This document shows positions 1 to 5,637 of a stretch of 12,097 nucleotides of DNA, one piece after another (position 1 is the stretch's first letter; each line of letters begins with the position of its first letter). The position numbers were made by a program, and so were the translations under genes. A model generated the notes under the pieces. The model was not told where the DNA came from. It saw nothing but the letters and a program-made list of their open reading frames with translations, and did not search any database. The stretch is from Thiolapillus brandeum (GTDB lineage: Bacteria > Pseudomonadota > Gammaproteobacteria > Chromatiales > Chromatiaceae), in assembly GCA_011051425.1 (NCBI GenBank), contig DRLF01000180.1, positions 1 to 12,097 of the forward strand, in the 5' to 3' direction.

Positions 1-1250
1 CCCAGTTTCTGTTTCGTCTCTTTCAGATAGTCGTCGGCAAAGGCACGCAATTCTGTCGCCAGGATGCTGTTCGGCGTATCCAGGCGGAGCTTTTTCAGTG
101 CCGGTATCTGGGGCAGCGGTGGCGCCGGGTTGCTCTTGTCCTTGCGGCTGATCTGCACACAGGCGCGGGCAGCAATCACAATGTCCACCAGGCTGGGGCT
201 GTTGCTGCCATGGTCGTACAGCCATTCCGTGGAGTCGCAGATATGCTGCGCCAGGGAATGGAAGATGTTCCAGTGCGACAGCACCATGCGGCCGGTTTCC
301 TTGCTGAACATCAGCGTGCATTCCTGCAGTTCCTGAGGTGAGATCTCGCGATAGAAATTGTAGGCGTAGCTGATGATGGTGATTTCACCGACATTGTGCA
401 GCAGGCCGGCCAGCTCGGCTTCACCCGGATCTTCCAGGTTCAGGTCCTCAGCCAGGCGTTTGGCAACAGCGGCAACGCATATGCTGCGTTCCCAGGCGTG
501 GGAAAAGGCTTCCTGCAGAATCAGCGCCCGGGGATCGCGCGATTCCCTGAAAAGGTTCATGAAGGCGAGCTTACGTGTTTTCTTTGGACCGATCTGTGAA
601 GTGGCGGAAATGATGTTGGGAACGGCGCCGCCAGGACGGTGCTGGAACTGGGCCATCTTGAGCAGCTTGAGGGACAGTACAGGGTCGAGCATGACCCATT
701 TGCCGATGGAGGCGGCAGTCCCGGAGGTTTCCATGATCTGACGGCTCACGCTCAGGGAAACAGGGTGCCAGGAGAGGATCATCAGCTTGTGCTTCTGCAG
801 ATCCTCATAGATATGGGCGACCATCTGGGCCGAGAAATCGGCGTTCTCCTCGCTGGTCTCCTCCACCAGATAGTGGGAGGAAATCATTTCCGAGGCATCG
901 TCCGGATCGGTCAGCTCTTCCAGCAGTGCATTGCTGATTTTTACATAGCTCACCGGGGTGAGGGCAGAAACGCGATAGCGGCTGGGTCGCAGGCGTGACA
1001 GGGGTGAACTGGCAGCGGCATCCGTGTGCTTGATGACGCGCTGACGCCCGTCTGCAGCCTCCATGAGCACATTGCCCTTGATCAGAAACAGGCTGAATTC
1101 TTCCGTATCACCCAGATCCATCAGTACGCTGCGCTTTTTTGCGTGCAGCCATTCCGCCTGGTCGACAATCTCCAGCAGCTTGTCATAAGACAGGTCTGAA
1201 AGGGGATTGAACCTGCGCAGTTCTTCGACGGATTTTTCAGTTGTGCTCAT
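1..1250 (-). CDS. HDOD-domain signalling protein with N-terminal cNMP-binding-like domain (partial, C-terminus off window)
   Basis: The reverse strand is open from ATG at 1250 to the left edge (416 complete codons), so the C-terminus is missing. A GGAG ribosome binding site lies at 1262-1265, and no longer in-frame start is plausible. Residues about 10-115 resemble the beta-roll of CRP-type effector domains, but the phosphate-binding cassette (FGE...R.A) is not recognisable, so cyclic nucleotide binding is doubtful. Residues about 155-350 look like an HDOD domain: a DP-LSLKLLKMA segment near 189-200, an AI-like helix near 215-220, and AGLLHNVG at 281-288. In related HD domains this last motif is LLHD; here it is H285-N286, so metal-dependent hydrolase activity is unlikely, as is usual for HDOD proteins. 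HDOD proteins act in bacterial signalling, often with c-di-GMP or stress circuits; the specific partner is unknown. It follows pyrD on the same strand after 67 bp, with its own likely promoter. Confidence 0.8.
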   Translation of the reverse strand, partial: MSTTEKSVEELRRFNPLSDLSYDKLLEIVDQAEWLHAKKRSVLMDLGDTEEFSLFLIKGNVLMEAADGRQRVIKHTDAAASSPLSRLRPSRYRVSALTPVSYVKISNALLEELTDPDDASEMISSHYLVEETSEENADFSAQMVAHIYEDLQKHKLMILSWHPVSLSVSRQIMETSGTAASIGKWVMLDPVLSLKLLKMAQFQHRPGGAVPNIISATSQIGPKKTRKLAFMNLFRESRDPRALILQEAFSHAWERSICVAAVAKRLAEDLNLEDPGEAELAGLLHNVGEITIISYAYNFYREISPQELQECTLMFSKETGRMVLSHWNIFHSLAQHICDSTEWLYDHGSNSPSLVDIVIAARACVQISRKDKSNPAPPLPQIPALKKLRLDTPNSILATELRAFADDYLKETKQKL

Positions 1251-1274
1251 CTGCGTCTTTTCTCCATTATTACC

Positions 1275-1280
1275 ATTATA
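1275..1280 (-). promoter_or_regulatory. Candidate -10 box for the HDOD gene
   Basis: A perfect TATAAT on the minus strand lies 24 bases before the HDOD start codon, in the 67-bp gap after pyrD. Transcription would begin near 1268, giving a leader of about 18 nt with the GGAG site at 1262-1265. No good -35 hexamer is seen 16-18 bp upstream, so the promoter would need an activator or be weak. The call is inferred from sequence only. Confidence 0.45.
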
Positions 1281-1317
1281 GGCGCAAATGACGCCGGGGA
1301 AATGATGGGGAGCAAGT

Positions 1318-2277
1318 TCAGCAGCCGCATTTTGCCGGGCCGGCTTCGTTCAGACGCAGACTGCCGGTAATCTGCCCCACTTCAGCCAGTTTGTTGCGTT
1401 CGAGGTAGTCCAGTATGCCGGCGTTGATCCTGGTGCAGATCAGCGGGTCGTAGAACAGGGCGGTGCCCACACCAACTGCACTGGCGCCGGCGATGAGAAA
1501 TTCCAGCGCATCCTCGGCGGTGGTGACGCCCCCCTGGCCGATAATGGGAATGCTGTGCTCCCTGGCCACCTGATATACCTGATGCACCTTGAGCAGGGCC
1601 ACGGGCTTGATGGCAGGGCCGGACAGTCCCCCCTGGTTGTTGCCGATGACCGGCGAGCGGCTTTCGATATCGATAGCCATGCCCATGAGCGTGTTGATCA
1701 CCGCCAGTGCGTCCGTGCCTGCATCGATACAGCGGCTGGCGTTGTAGGCGATGTCGGTCTGGTTGGGTGAGAGCTTTGTAATGAGAGGCTTGTCGGTGAC
1801 CTTGCGGCAGACTTCCACAACCCGGGCGGACATGTCCGGGTCGTTACCGAAAGCCACACCGCCTTCTTTCACATTGGGGCAGGAGATGTTGATCTCGATG
1901 GCATCGATGGGAGAGTCGTCAAACTTGCGGGTGACTTCTTCGTATTCCTCCAGGGTGGAGCCGGAGACATTGGCGATGAAGCGGGTTTCCCCGAAGTCCA
2001 GCTGGGGCAGGATGCGGGAAATGACCTCATCGACGCCGGGATTCTGCAGCCCGATGGCATTGAGCATGCCGCCGGGGGTTTCATAGACCCGGTGTGGTGC
2101 ATTGCCGGGACGTGCCGTGCCGGTGGTGCCTTTCAGGCAAACAGCACCGGCATCACGATTGGAGAATCCTTCCACACGGGTGTATTCTTCGCCGAAACCC
2201 ACACAACCGGATAGCAGCACCAGCGGTGTGTGAAACTTCAGTCCACAAAAATCCACGGCAAGCCGGGGGTCGCTCAT
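1318..2277 (-). CDS. pyrD: Dihydroorotate dehydrogenase, class 1B catalytic subunit type
   Basis: The product oxidises dihydroorotate to orotate in pyrimidine synthesis, using FMN, in the cytosol. The 319-residue protein matches the class 1 family: LKGTT at 48-52, the EINISCPNVKEGG segment at 128-140 with the class 1 catalytic cysteine C133, KLSPN at 168-172, the GGLSGPAIKPVAL segment at 216-228, and the FMN-phosphate loop GQGGV at 247-251. The run VINTLMGMAID (193-203) followed by GGLSGPAIKP is typical of the 1B (PyrDB) branch. Class 1B enzymes normally pair with PyrK, a FAD/2Fe-2S subunit, to pass electrons to NAD; no pyrK is in this window. Most gammaproteobacteria use the membrane class 2 enzyme, so this is atypical. 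The protein ends in CGC, an unusual cysteine tail. ATG at 2277 is preceded by GGAG on the minus strand. Divergent from trmL. Confidence 0.9.
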   Translation of the reverse strand: MSDPRLAVDFCGLKFHTPLVLLSGCVGFGEEYTRVEGFSNRDAGAVCLKGTTGTARPGNAPHRVYETPGGMLNAIGLQNPGVDEVISRILPQLDFGETRFIANVSGSTLEEYEEVTRKFDDSPIDAIEINISCPNVKEGGVAFGNDPDMSARVVEVCRKVTDKPLITKLSPNQTDIAYNASRCIDAGTDALAVINTLMGMAIDIESRSPVIGNNQGGLSGPAIKPVALLKVHQVYQVAREHSIPIIGQGGVTTAEDALEFLIAGASAVGVGTALFYDPLICTRINAGILDYLERNKLAEVGQITGSLRLNEAGPAKCGC

Positions 2278-2300
2278 AGTCAGGCTCCAGGGGGCAGATA

Positions 2301-2765
2301 GTGTTCAATCTTGTATTGTATCAGCCAGAGATACCCCCAAACACGGGAAATATCATCCGGCTGTGCGCAAATACCGGCTGCAGTCTGCACCTGATAAAGC
2401 CCCTGGGATTTGAGCTGGATCATTCACGCCTGAAGCGGGCTGGCCTGGATTATCACGAATTCGTGGGGGTGGTGCTGCATGATTCCTTTGCGGATATGCT
2501 CGAAAGCCTGGATCATCCGCGCGTATGGGCCTTCAGCACCAAAGGTGGCCCATCACATGCCAGTGTCGCCTATGAGCCCGGCGACGTGTTGCTGTTCGGT
2601 CCGGAAACCCGGGGGCTGCCGGCAGATATTCTGGGTGGTTTACCGGTGGGTCACTGTCTGCGGGTCCCCATGCTCCCGGAACAACGCAGCCTGAACCTGT
2701 CCAATGCGGCCTCGATCGTGGTGTACGAGGCCTGGCGTCAGCAGGGTTTTGCAGGGGCGGAATAG
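2301..2765 (+). CDS. trmL: tRNA (cytidine/uridine-34 2'-O)-methyltransferase TrmL
   Basis: TrmL (YibK) is a SPOUT-family enzyme that 2'-O-methylates the wobble base of tRNA-Leu isoacceptors using S-adenosylmethionine. The 154-residue protein is close to the E. coli length of 157. It starts with the family hallmark NLVLYQPEIPPNTGNIIRLC (residues 3-22), followed by RAGLDYHEF at 46-54. The trefoil-knot cofactor motifs FGPETRGLP (99-107) and RSLNLSNAASIVVYEAW (129-145) are intact. The start is GTG at 2301, with a purine-rich GGGGG run about 7-12 bases upstream. In E. coli trmL lies at the far end of the secB-gpsA-cysE operon on the same strand. Here it has the opposite orientation, converges on gpsA across 67 bp, and cysE is absent between them. 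Confidence 0.95.
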   Translation: MFNLVLYQPEIPPNTGNIIRLCANTGCSLHLIKPLGFELDHSRLKRAGLDYHEFVGVVLHDSFADMLESLDHPRVWAFSTKGGPSHASVAYEPGDVLLFGPETRGLPADILGGLPVGHCLRVPMLPEQRSLNLSNAASIVVYEAWRQQGFAGAE

Positions 2766-2821
2766 CAGATGCATATGGCTGCCGCGGTACTGGTGCGGGC
2801 GCCTCAGTTTCCAGGTCTGGA

Positions 2822-2835
2822 TGACCGGCCGGTCA
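2822..2835. repeat. Perfect 14-bp palindrome at the gpsA stop codon
   Basis: TGACCGGCCGGTCA is self-complementary and contains the gpsA stop codon (2833-2835). It sits in the convergent gap between trmL and gpsA. It has no loop and no T-tract on either side, so it is not a standard intrinsic terminator. It may be coincidence or a weak transcription-stop or protein-binding site. Confidence 0.35.
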
Positions 2836-3840
2836 GTCCTGTTCGGGTTTCTGTTCGCGGCCCAGCAGGGCTTTTACCGCGGCAGCCGGGTCCAGGCCCT
2901 TGTAGATGATGCGATAGACATGCTCGGTAATGGGCATTTCCACGCCAACATCCTGCGCCTTGACATGGAAATCCCTGGCCGCCGCCAGACCCTCCACCTC
3001 CTGTCCGATACGTTTTCTGGCTTCCTCGACGCCATGTCCGTCTGCCAGCGCCAGCCCCATGCGGCGGTTGCGTGACTGGTCGTCAGTGCAGGTCAGCACC
3101 AGGTCACCCAGGCCAGCCAGTCCCATGAAGGTGTCATGCTGGCCGCCCAGTGCCAGCCCCAGGCGGGTGATTTCCGCCAGGCCGCGGGTGATCAGTGCGG
3201 CGCGGGCGTTGGCGCCGAAACCCAGGCCGTCGGACATGCCGGCGGCGATGGCCATGACATTCTTGGCAGCACCGCCCACCTGCACGCCGATGATGTCGCT
3301 GGAGGTGTAGGCGCGGAAAGTGTCGCTGTGCAGGTAGTCCGCCAGCCGTGTGGCATGGGCAGTGCTGCTGGAGGCGACGGTGATGGCGGTGGGCAGGCCT
3401 CGGGCCACTTCCATGGCAAAGGTCGGCCCGGAGAGCACGGCGATATCTGCGTCCGGAAAGGTTTCCCGGGCCACCTCGCTCATGAGGCGCCGCTGTGCAG
3501 GCTCCAGACCCTTGGTCGCCCAGCTCAGGGATTTCAGTCCGGGGTTCAGCTTCCTGATCTGCTGCAGCACCGTGGCAAAGGCATGGCTGGGCACGACCAC
3601 CAGGATTTCATCGGCGCCGTTCAGGCATTCTGCAAGATCCGAGCTTGGTGACAGCAGCTCGGGAAAAGGGACGCCGGGCAGAAAATGCCTGTTTTCACGA
3701 TCCTGCCTCAGGGCGGCGATATCCTCTTCCAGGTGTCCCCACAGGCTGACCCTGTGGCCATTCCCGGCCAGCAGAATGCCGAGGGCTGTCCCCCAGGAAC
3801 CGGCACCCAGCACCGCGATCTTTGATCCGGAACCCGTCAT
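2833..3840 (-). CDS. gpsA: Glycerol-3-phosphate dehydrogenase [NAD(P)+]
   Basis: GpsA reduces dihydroxyacetone phosphate to sn-glycerol-3-phosphate, the backbone for phospholipid synthesis, in the cytosol. The 335-residue protein has the usual family length. The N-terminal Rossmann motif is IAVLGAGSWGTAL (8-20, GxGxxG at 12-17). WATKG at 108-112, LSGPTFAMEV at 136-145 and the GGAAKNVMAIAAG helix at 189-201 with catalytic-position K193 are all present, followed by the helical C-terminal domain with GLAGLGDLVLTC (240-251). It starts 9 bp after the secB stop codon, so the two are almost certainly cotranscribed. The ribosome binding site is weak (GAG about 9 bases upstream). In E. coli secB and gpsA have the same order; cysE, which follows there, is missing here. 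Confidence 0.96.
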   Translation of the reverse strand: MTGSGSKIAVLGAGSWGTALGILLAGNGHRVSLWGHLEEDIAALRQDRENRHFLPGVPFPELLSPSSDLAECLNGADEILVVVPSHAFATVLQQIRKLNPGLKSLSWATKGLEPAQRRLMSEVARETFPDADIAVLSGPTFAMEVARGLPTAITVASSSTAHATRLADYLHSDTFRAYTSSDIIGVQVGGAAKNVMAIAAGMSDGLGFGANARAALITRGLAEITRLGLALGGQHDTFMGLAGLGDLVLTCTDDQSRNRRMGLALADGHGVEEARKRIGQEVEGLAAARDFHVKAQDVGVEMPITEHVYRIIYKGLDPAAAVKALLGREQKPEQD

Positions 3841-3849
3841 GGATGTTGC

Positions 3850-4305
3850 TCAGTGTTCCGCCGGCGCCGCTTCCTGCTTCTGCTGCTGGATCTGCTGCGC
3901 ATACAGCGCTTCGAAATTCACAGGAGCCAGGAGGAACTGGGGGAAACTGCCGCGTGTGATCAGGTCGGACAGCACTTCTCTCACATAGGGAAAGAGCACG
4001 TTGGGACAATAGACGCCCAGCATGGGGCCCATTTCCTCTTCCGGAATGCCGCGTGCCAGGAAGATACCGGCCTGGGTGGCTTCTGCCAGGTAGGCCGTCT
4101 TGTCTTCGATCTTGGCGGTGATGGTAACGGTGAGGGAAACCTCGATGTTGCCTTCACCGAGATCCTTGACCGTGTTGTTCAGATTGACATTGATTTCCGG
4201 TTTCCACTCCTTCATGAAAATTTCGGGAGAATTGGGTGTCTCGAAGGAAATGTCTTTGGTGTAGATGCGCTGAATGGAAAACTGGCGCTGAACTTCTTCT
4301 GTCAT
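3850..4305 (-). CDS. secB: Protein-export chaperone SecB
   Basis: SecB is a cytosolic tetrameric chaperone that keeps preproteins unfolded and delivers them to SecA for Sec export. The 151-residue length matches the family (E. coli 155). Visible hallmarks are FSIQRIYTKDISFETPNSP (9-27), the WKPEINVNLN segment near 34-43, TYAYLAEATQAGIF-like residues (KTAYLAEATQAGIF, 69-82) and the LGVYCPNVLFPYVREVLSD segment (95-113). The acidic C-terminal tail ends AAPAEH and lacks the zinc-contact cysteine pattern of SecA, as expected. The start ATG at 4305 has an AGGA site 9 bases upstream. It lies 29 bp downstream of the rhodanese gene; many relatives carry grxC in this gap, here absent. SecB is largely proteobacterial, which supports the assigned phylum. 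Confidence 0.97.
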   Translation of the reverse strand: MTEEVQRQFSIQRIYTKDISFETPNSPEIFMKEWKPEINVNLNNTVKDLGEGNIEVSLTVTITAKIEDKTAYLAEATQAGIFLARGIPEEEMGPMLGVYCPNVLFPYVREVLSDLITRGSFPQFLLAPVNFEALYAQQIQQQKQEAAPAEH

Positions 4306-4334
4306 GAGTGTGTTCCTGAATTGAGAGATAAAAA

Positions 4335-4757
4335 TTATCGGCGTTTGACGGGCAGCCCGGCACTTTCCCAGGCCATCATGCCGCCGCGGAGATTGTGTAC
4401 CTCCCCGAAACCGGCTTTCATGAGGGTCTTGCAGGCCATACCGGAACGGGAACCGGAGCGGCAGGCAACGATGACGGGCTTGTCTTTGTACTTTTCGAGC
4501 TGTTGCAGCTGCTTGGCCAGGCCGTTCAGCGGTATGTTGACCGCATTGACGATATGGCCTTTGTTGAATTCGGCGATTGAGCGTACATCGACGACTACCG
4601 CGTCATCGTGATTGATGAGGGCGGTGCTTTGCAGTGCATCGACCGCTGTCTTGTTGACAGGGTCGAAAAAGATGTTCCAGATCAGCGCTCCGGACAGTGC
4701 CAGAAAAGTGATGACCAGGAGCAGATGATTGGTGATGAATTCTGCCAGTTGTTCCAT
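4335..4757 (-). CDS. yibN: Membrane-anchored rhodanese (YibN-like)
   Basis: This is a single-domain rhodanese tethered to the inner membrane, likely a sulfurtransferase or sulfane-sulfur carrier. I chose ATG at 4757 (140 residues). A longer frame could begin with TTG at 4802, but those 15 codons overlap a TATAAT box, and the E. coli relative is also about 143 residues. Residues about 11-31 form one hydrophobic segment (HLLLVITFLALSGALIWNIF). The rhodanese fold follows: VVVDVRS (54-60), F-KGHI (64-69), and the active-site loop CRSGSRSG with C99, then a conserved GGMMAWE near the end. E. coli YibN lacks a standard cysteine loop here, so this copy may be catalytically competent where YibN is not. 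It heads the secB-gpsA operon. The symbol reflects position and architecture rather than proven orthology. Confidence 0.87.
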   Translation of the reverse strand: MEQLAEFITNHLLLVITFLALSGALIWNIFFDPVNKTAVDALQSTALINHDDAVVVDVRSIAEFNKGHIVNAVNIPLNGLAKQLQQLEKYKDKPVIVACRSGSRSGMACKTLMKAGFGEVHNLRGGMMAWESAGLPVKRR

Positions 4758-4790
4758 ACGAATTTCGTATCTCGCGGAAAAAAGAGCGTA

Positions 4791-4796
4791 ATTATA
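4791..4796 (-). promoter_or_regulatory. Candidate -10 box for the yibN-secB-gpsA operon
   Basis: A perfect TATAAT lies on the minus strand 33 bases before the chosen rhodanese start. Transcription would begin near 4784, leaving a leader of about 27 nt. The -35 position (4814-4819) reads CCGCCT, a poor match, and lies inside a GC-rich dyad at 4808-4820. The placement argues against the longer TTG start at 4802. Confidence 0.5.
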
Positions 4797-4807
4797 GCGC
4801 AACTTTC

Positions 4808-4820
4808 CCCGCGAGGCGGG
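4808..4820. repeat. Short GC dyad between arsR and yibN
   Basis: CCCGC-GAG-GCGGG forms a 5-bp stem with a 3-base loop, in the 97-bp gap after the arsR stop. On the minus strand it is followed by GAAAG rather than a T-tract, so it is at best a weak terminator for arsR. It coincides with the -35 region of the candidate yibN promoter and could also be a binding site. Confidence 0.3.
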
Positions 4821-4854
4821 TTTCGATGGAATCGCCGGGATTCAGAGGCTGCCC

Positions 4855-5211
4855 CTACTGGGCGTGGGTGCAGAATACCTGGCGCATCATGTCGATGAGC
4901 TGCAGCGTGCGGGCGTCGGCAACCCGGTAGAAGACCCTGTTGGCGTCCTTGCGGGCATCCAGAATGCCCTTGTCGCGTAAAATGGCCAGGTGCTGTGAGA
5001 TATTGCTTTGGGAAGAGCCGACCTTGGCGACGATGTCATGCACGCTGACTTCATCTTCCCCCAGGGTGCAGAGAATCTTCAGTCGCAGGGGATGGGACAT
5101 GGCTTTCAGGGCGCGGGAGGCACGTTCGATATCGCCATCATCCTGCATCAGCGCCATGCTTTCGCCGAATTCCTGAATCTTGTTTTTTCGTGAGGAAACC
5201 AAAGTCTTCAC
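4855..5211 (-). CDS. ArsR-family repressor, two-cysteine BigR/SqrR/YgaV/HlyU type
   Basis: A 118-residue winged-helix DNA-binding protein. Residues 32-50 (SRALKAMSHPLRLKILCTL) and the recognition helix region SSQSNISQHLAILRD (66-80), followed by the wing ARKDANRVFYRV (86-97), are typical ArsR. The metal box ELCVCD of ArsR/SmtB is replaced by EVSVHD (54-59), so arsenic or cadmium sensing at that site is unlikely. C48 and C114 fall at the two positions that form a disulfide or polysulfide bridge in SqrR/BigR and that are conserved in YgaV and HlyU. I therefore infer a sensor of sulfide-derived persulfide or of oxidants. The GTG start at 5211 has GGAGAGGTGG just upstream. An internal ATG at residue 19 would give a 100-residue protein like YgaV, but its ribosome site is poor. 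It stands between the two conserved halves of the locus, upstream of the rhodanese operon. The regulated genes are unknown. Confidence 0.88.
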   Translation of the reverse strand: MKTLVSSRKNKIQEFGESMALMQDDGDIERASRALKAMSHPLRLKILCTLGEDEVSVHDIVAKVGSSQSNISQHLAILRDKGILDARKDANRVFYRVADARTLQLIDMMRQVFCTHAQ

Positions 5212-5222
5212 AAACCACCTCT

Positions 5223-5283
5223 CCAGTTTACTGGGAAACCTCCAGATCGGGACCGGGGATACGCGGCTCGATCAGAGGTTTCC
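5223..5283 (-). promoter_or_regulatory. Structured arsR leader: long hairpin plus small dyad over the ribosome site
   Basis: GGAAACCTC (5234-5242) pairs perfectly with GAGGTTTCC (5275-5283). Inside it, GATCG (5245-5249) pairs with CGATC (5268-5272), so one stem stacks on the other. Next to it, CCAGT-TT-ACTGG (5223-5234) forms a second small hairpin whose arm abuts the GGAG ribosome site of arsR. Transcripts of arsR starting upstream would carry both. No T-tract follows on the minus strand, so a terminator is unlikely. It could be a translational control element, a repressor-binding dyad, or chance. Confidence 0.4.
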
Positions 5284-5340
5284 TTTGGTTACATGAGTTC
5301 TTAATAACACACTAATAGAATAATACACTGTTTTACTGTG
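5284..5340. promoter_or_regulatory. AT-rich control region between arsR and gpmI
   Basis: This stretch is much more AT-rich than its surroundings and carries TTCTTAATAACACACTAATA-like sequence with a loosely symmetric TTCT...AGAA pair (5298-5320), plus a direct repeat ACTGT-TTT-ACTGT (5326-5338). It is where the arsR promoter and an autoregulatory operator would be expected, but I cannot assign clear -35/-10 pairs. The remainder, 5341-5421, holds nothing I recognise. Confidence 0.3.
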
Positions 5341-5421
5341 GGAACTGCAAGGGAAATCTCGGTTTCGGGCATTATTCCTCCTTATCTCGTGGATATGCAG
5401 AACGAGTCGTGCAACAAATTC

Positions 5422-5430
5422 TGGTAAAAT
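5422..5430 (+). promoter_or_regulatory. Candidate extended -10 promoter for gpmI-envC-ctpA
   Basis: TGGTAAAAT fits an extended -10 (TGn followed by TAAAAT). No convincing -35 is present 17 bp upstream. If active, the RNA would start near 5437 and run through the palindromic element before reaching gpmI, giving a structured leader of about 200 nt. Confidence 0.33.
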
Positions 5431-5443
5431 GGCAGGTTCTTTA

Positions 5444-5603
5444 GGGAATCGCTGATTAAATCTGGGCGAAGCAGATTGTGCCCTGCGCATTCGAGAACAA
5501 GGCGAAGTTCGCAGCCAATAGTATGCTATTGGCAAGAACTTCAACGCAGTTATCGGATGCGCCGGGTGCAAAATGCGAGTTCATGATTTATTCATCGGTT
5601 CCT
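5444..5603. mobile_element. 160-bp MITE-like palindromic element flanked by TA
   Basis: The ends are inverted repeats: GGGAATCGCTGATTAAATC (5444-5462) against AGGAACCGATGAATAAATC read from the other strand (5585-5603), 15 of 19 identical. Both ends abut a TA dinucleotide (5442-5443 and 5604-5605), as expected for target duplication by IS630/Tc1-mariner-type transposases. The interior is also an imperfect inverted repeat: TGCGCATTCGA near 5484-5494 mirrors TCGGATGCGCC near 5552-5562, GAAGTTC (5504-5510) mirrors GAACTTC (5536-5542), and CCAATAG (5515-5521) mirrors CTATTGG (5526-5532). All centre on 5523-5524. It encodes no protein. It is a non-autonomous element or a family of dispersed palindromic repeat; a parent transposase is not in view. 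It lies 34 bp before gpmI. Confidence 0.75.
5504..5542. repeat. Central hairpin of the palindromic element
   Basis: Two nested perfect 7-bp stems, GAAGTTC/GAACTTC and CCAATAG/CTATTGG, are separated by a short mismatch and capped by TATG. This would form a stable cruciform in DNA or hairpin in RNA. No T-tract follows on either strand, so it is not a standard intrinsic terminator. Confidence 0.7.
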
Positions 5604-5637
5604 TAACCCGTAAATACCTGTCAGTGAGTCCCTGGAA

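Noticed and set aside
1281..1295. GGCG...CGCC as a terminator after pyrD
   Set aside because: The stem is only 4 bp and there is no following T-tract; it overlaps the spacer of the candidate HDOD promoter.
2766..2832. Terminator between convergent trmL and gpsA
   Set aside because: Only a loopless 14-bp palindrome is present, without a T-tract on either strand.
3136..3988. Overlapping plus-strand frames of 171 and 212 codons across gpsA and secB
   Set aside because: They are frame shadows of gpsA and secB, both of which have intact family motifs on the other strand.
4758..4802. TTG start extending the rhodanese by 15 residues
   Set aside because: The extension overlaps a TATAAT box and would put extra residues before the membrane segment; the internal ATG fits the family length.
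5504..5542. Central hairpin as an intrinsic terminator or small RNA
   Set aside because: No T-tract follows on either strand, and the hairpin is the centre of a larger symmetric element, which a mobile-element origin explains better.
5272..5571. Minus-strand open frame of 99 codons in the arsR-gpmI gap
   Set aside because: It runs across half of the palindromic element and into the arsR leader hairpin, shows no domain or convincing ribosome site, and its composition does not resemble neighbouring genes.
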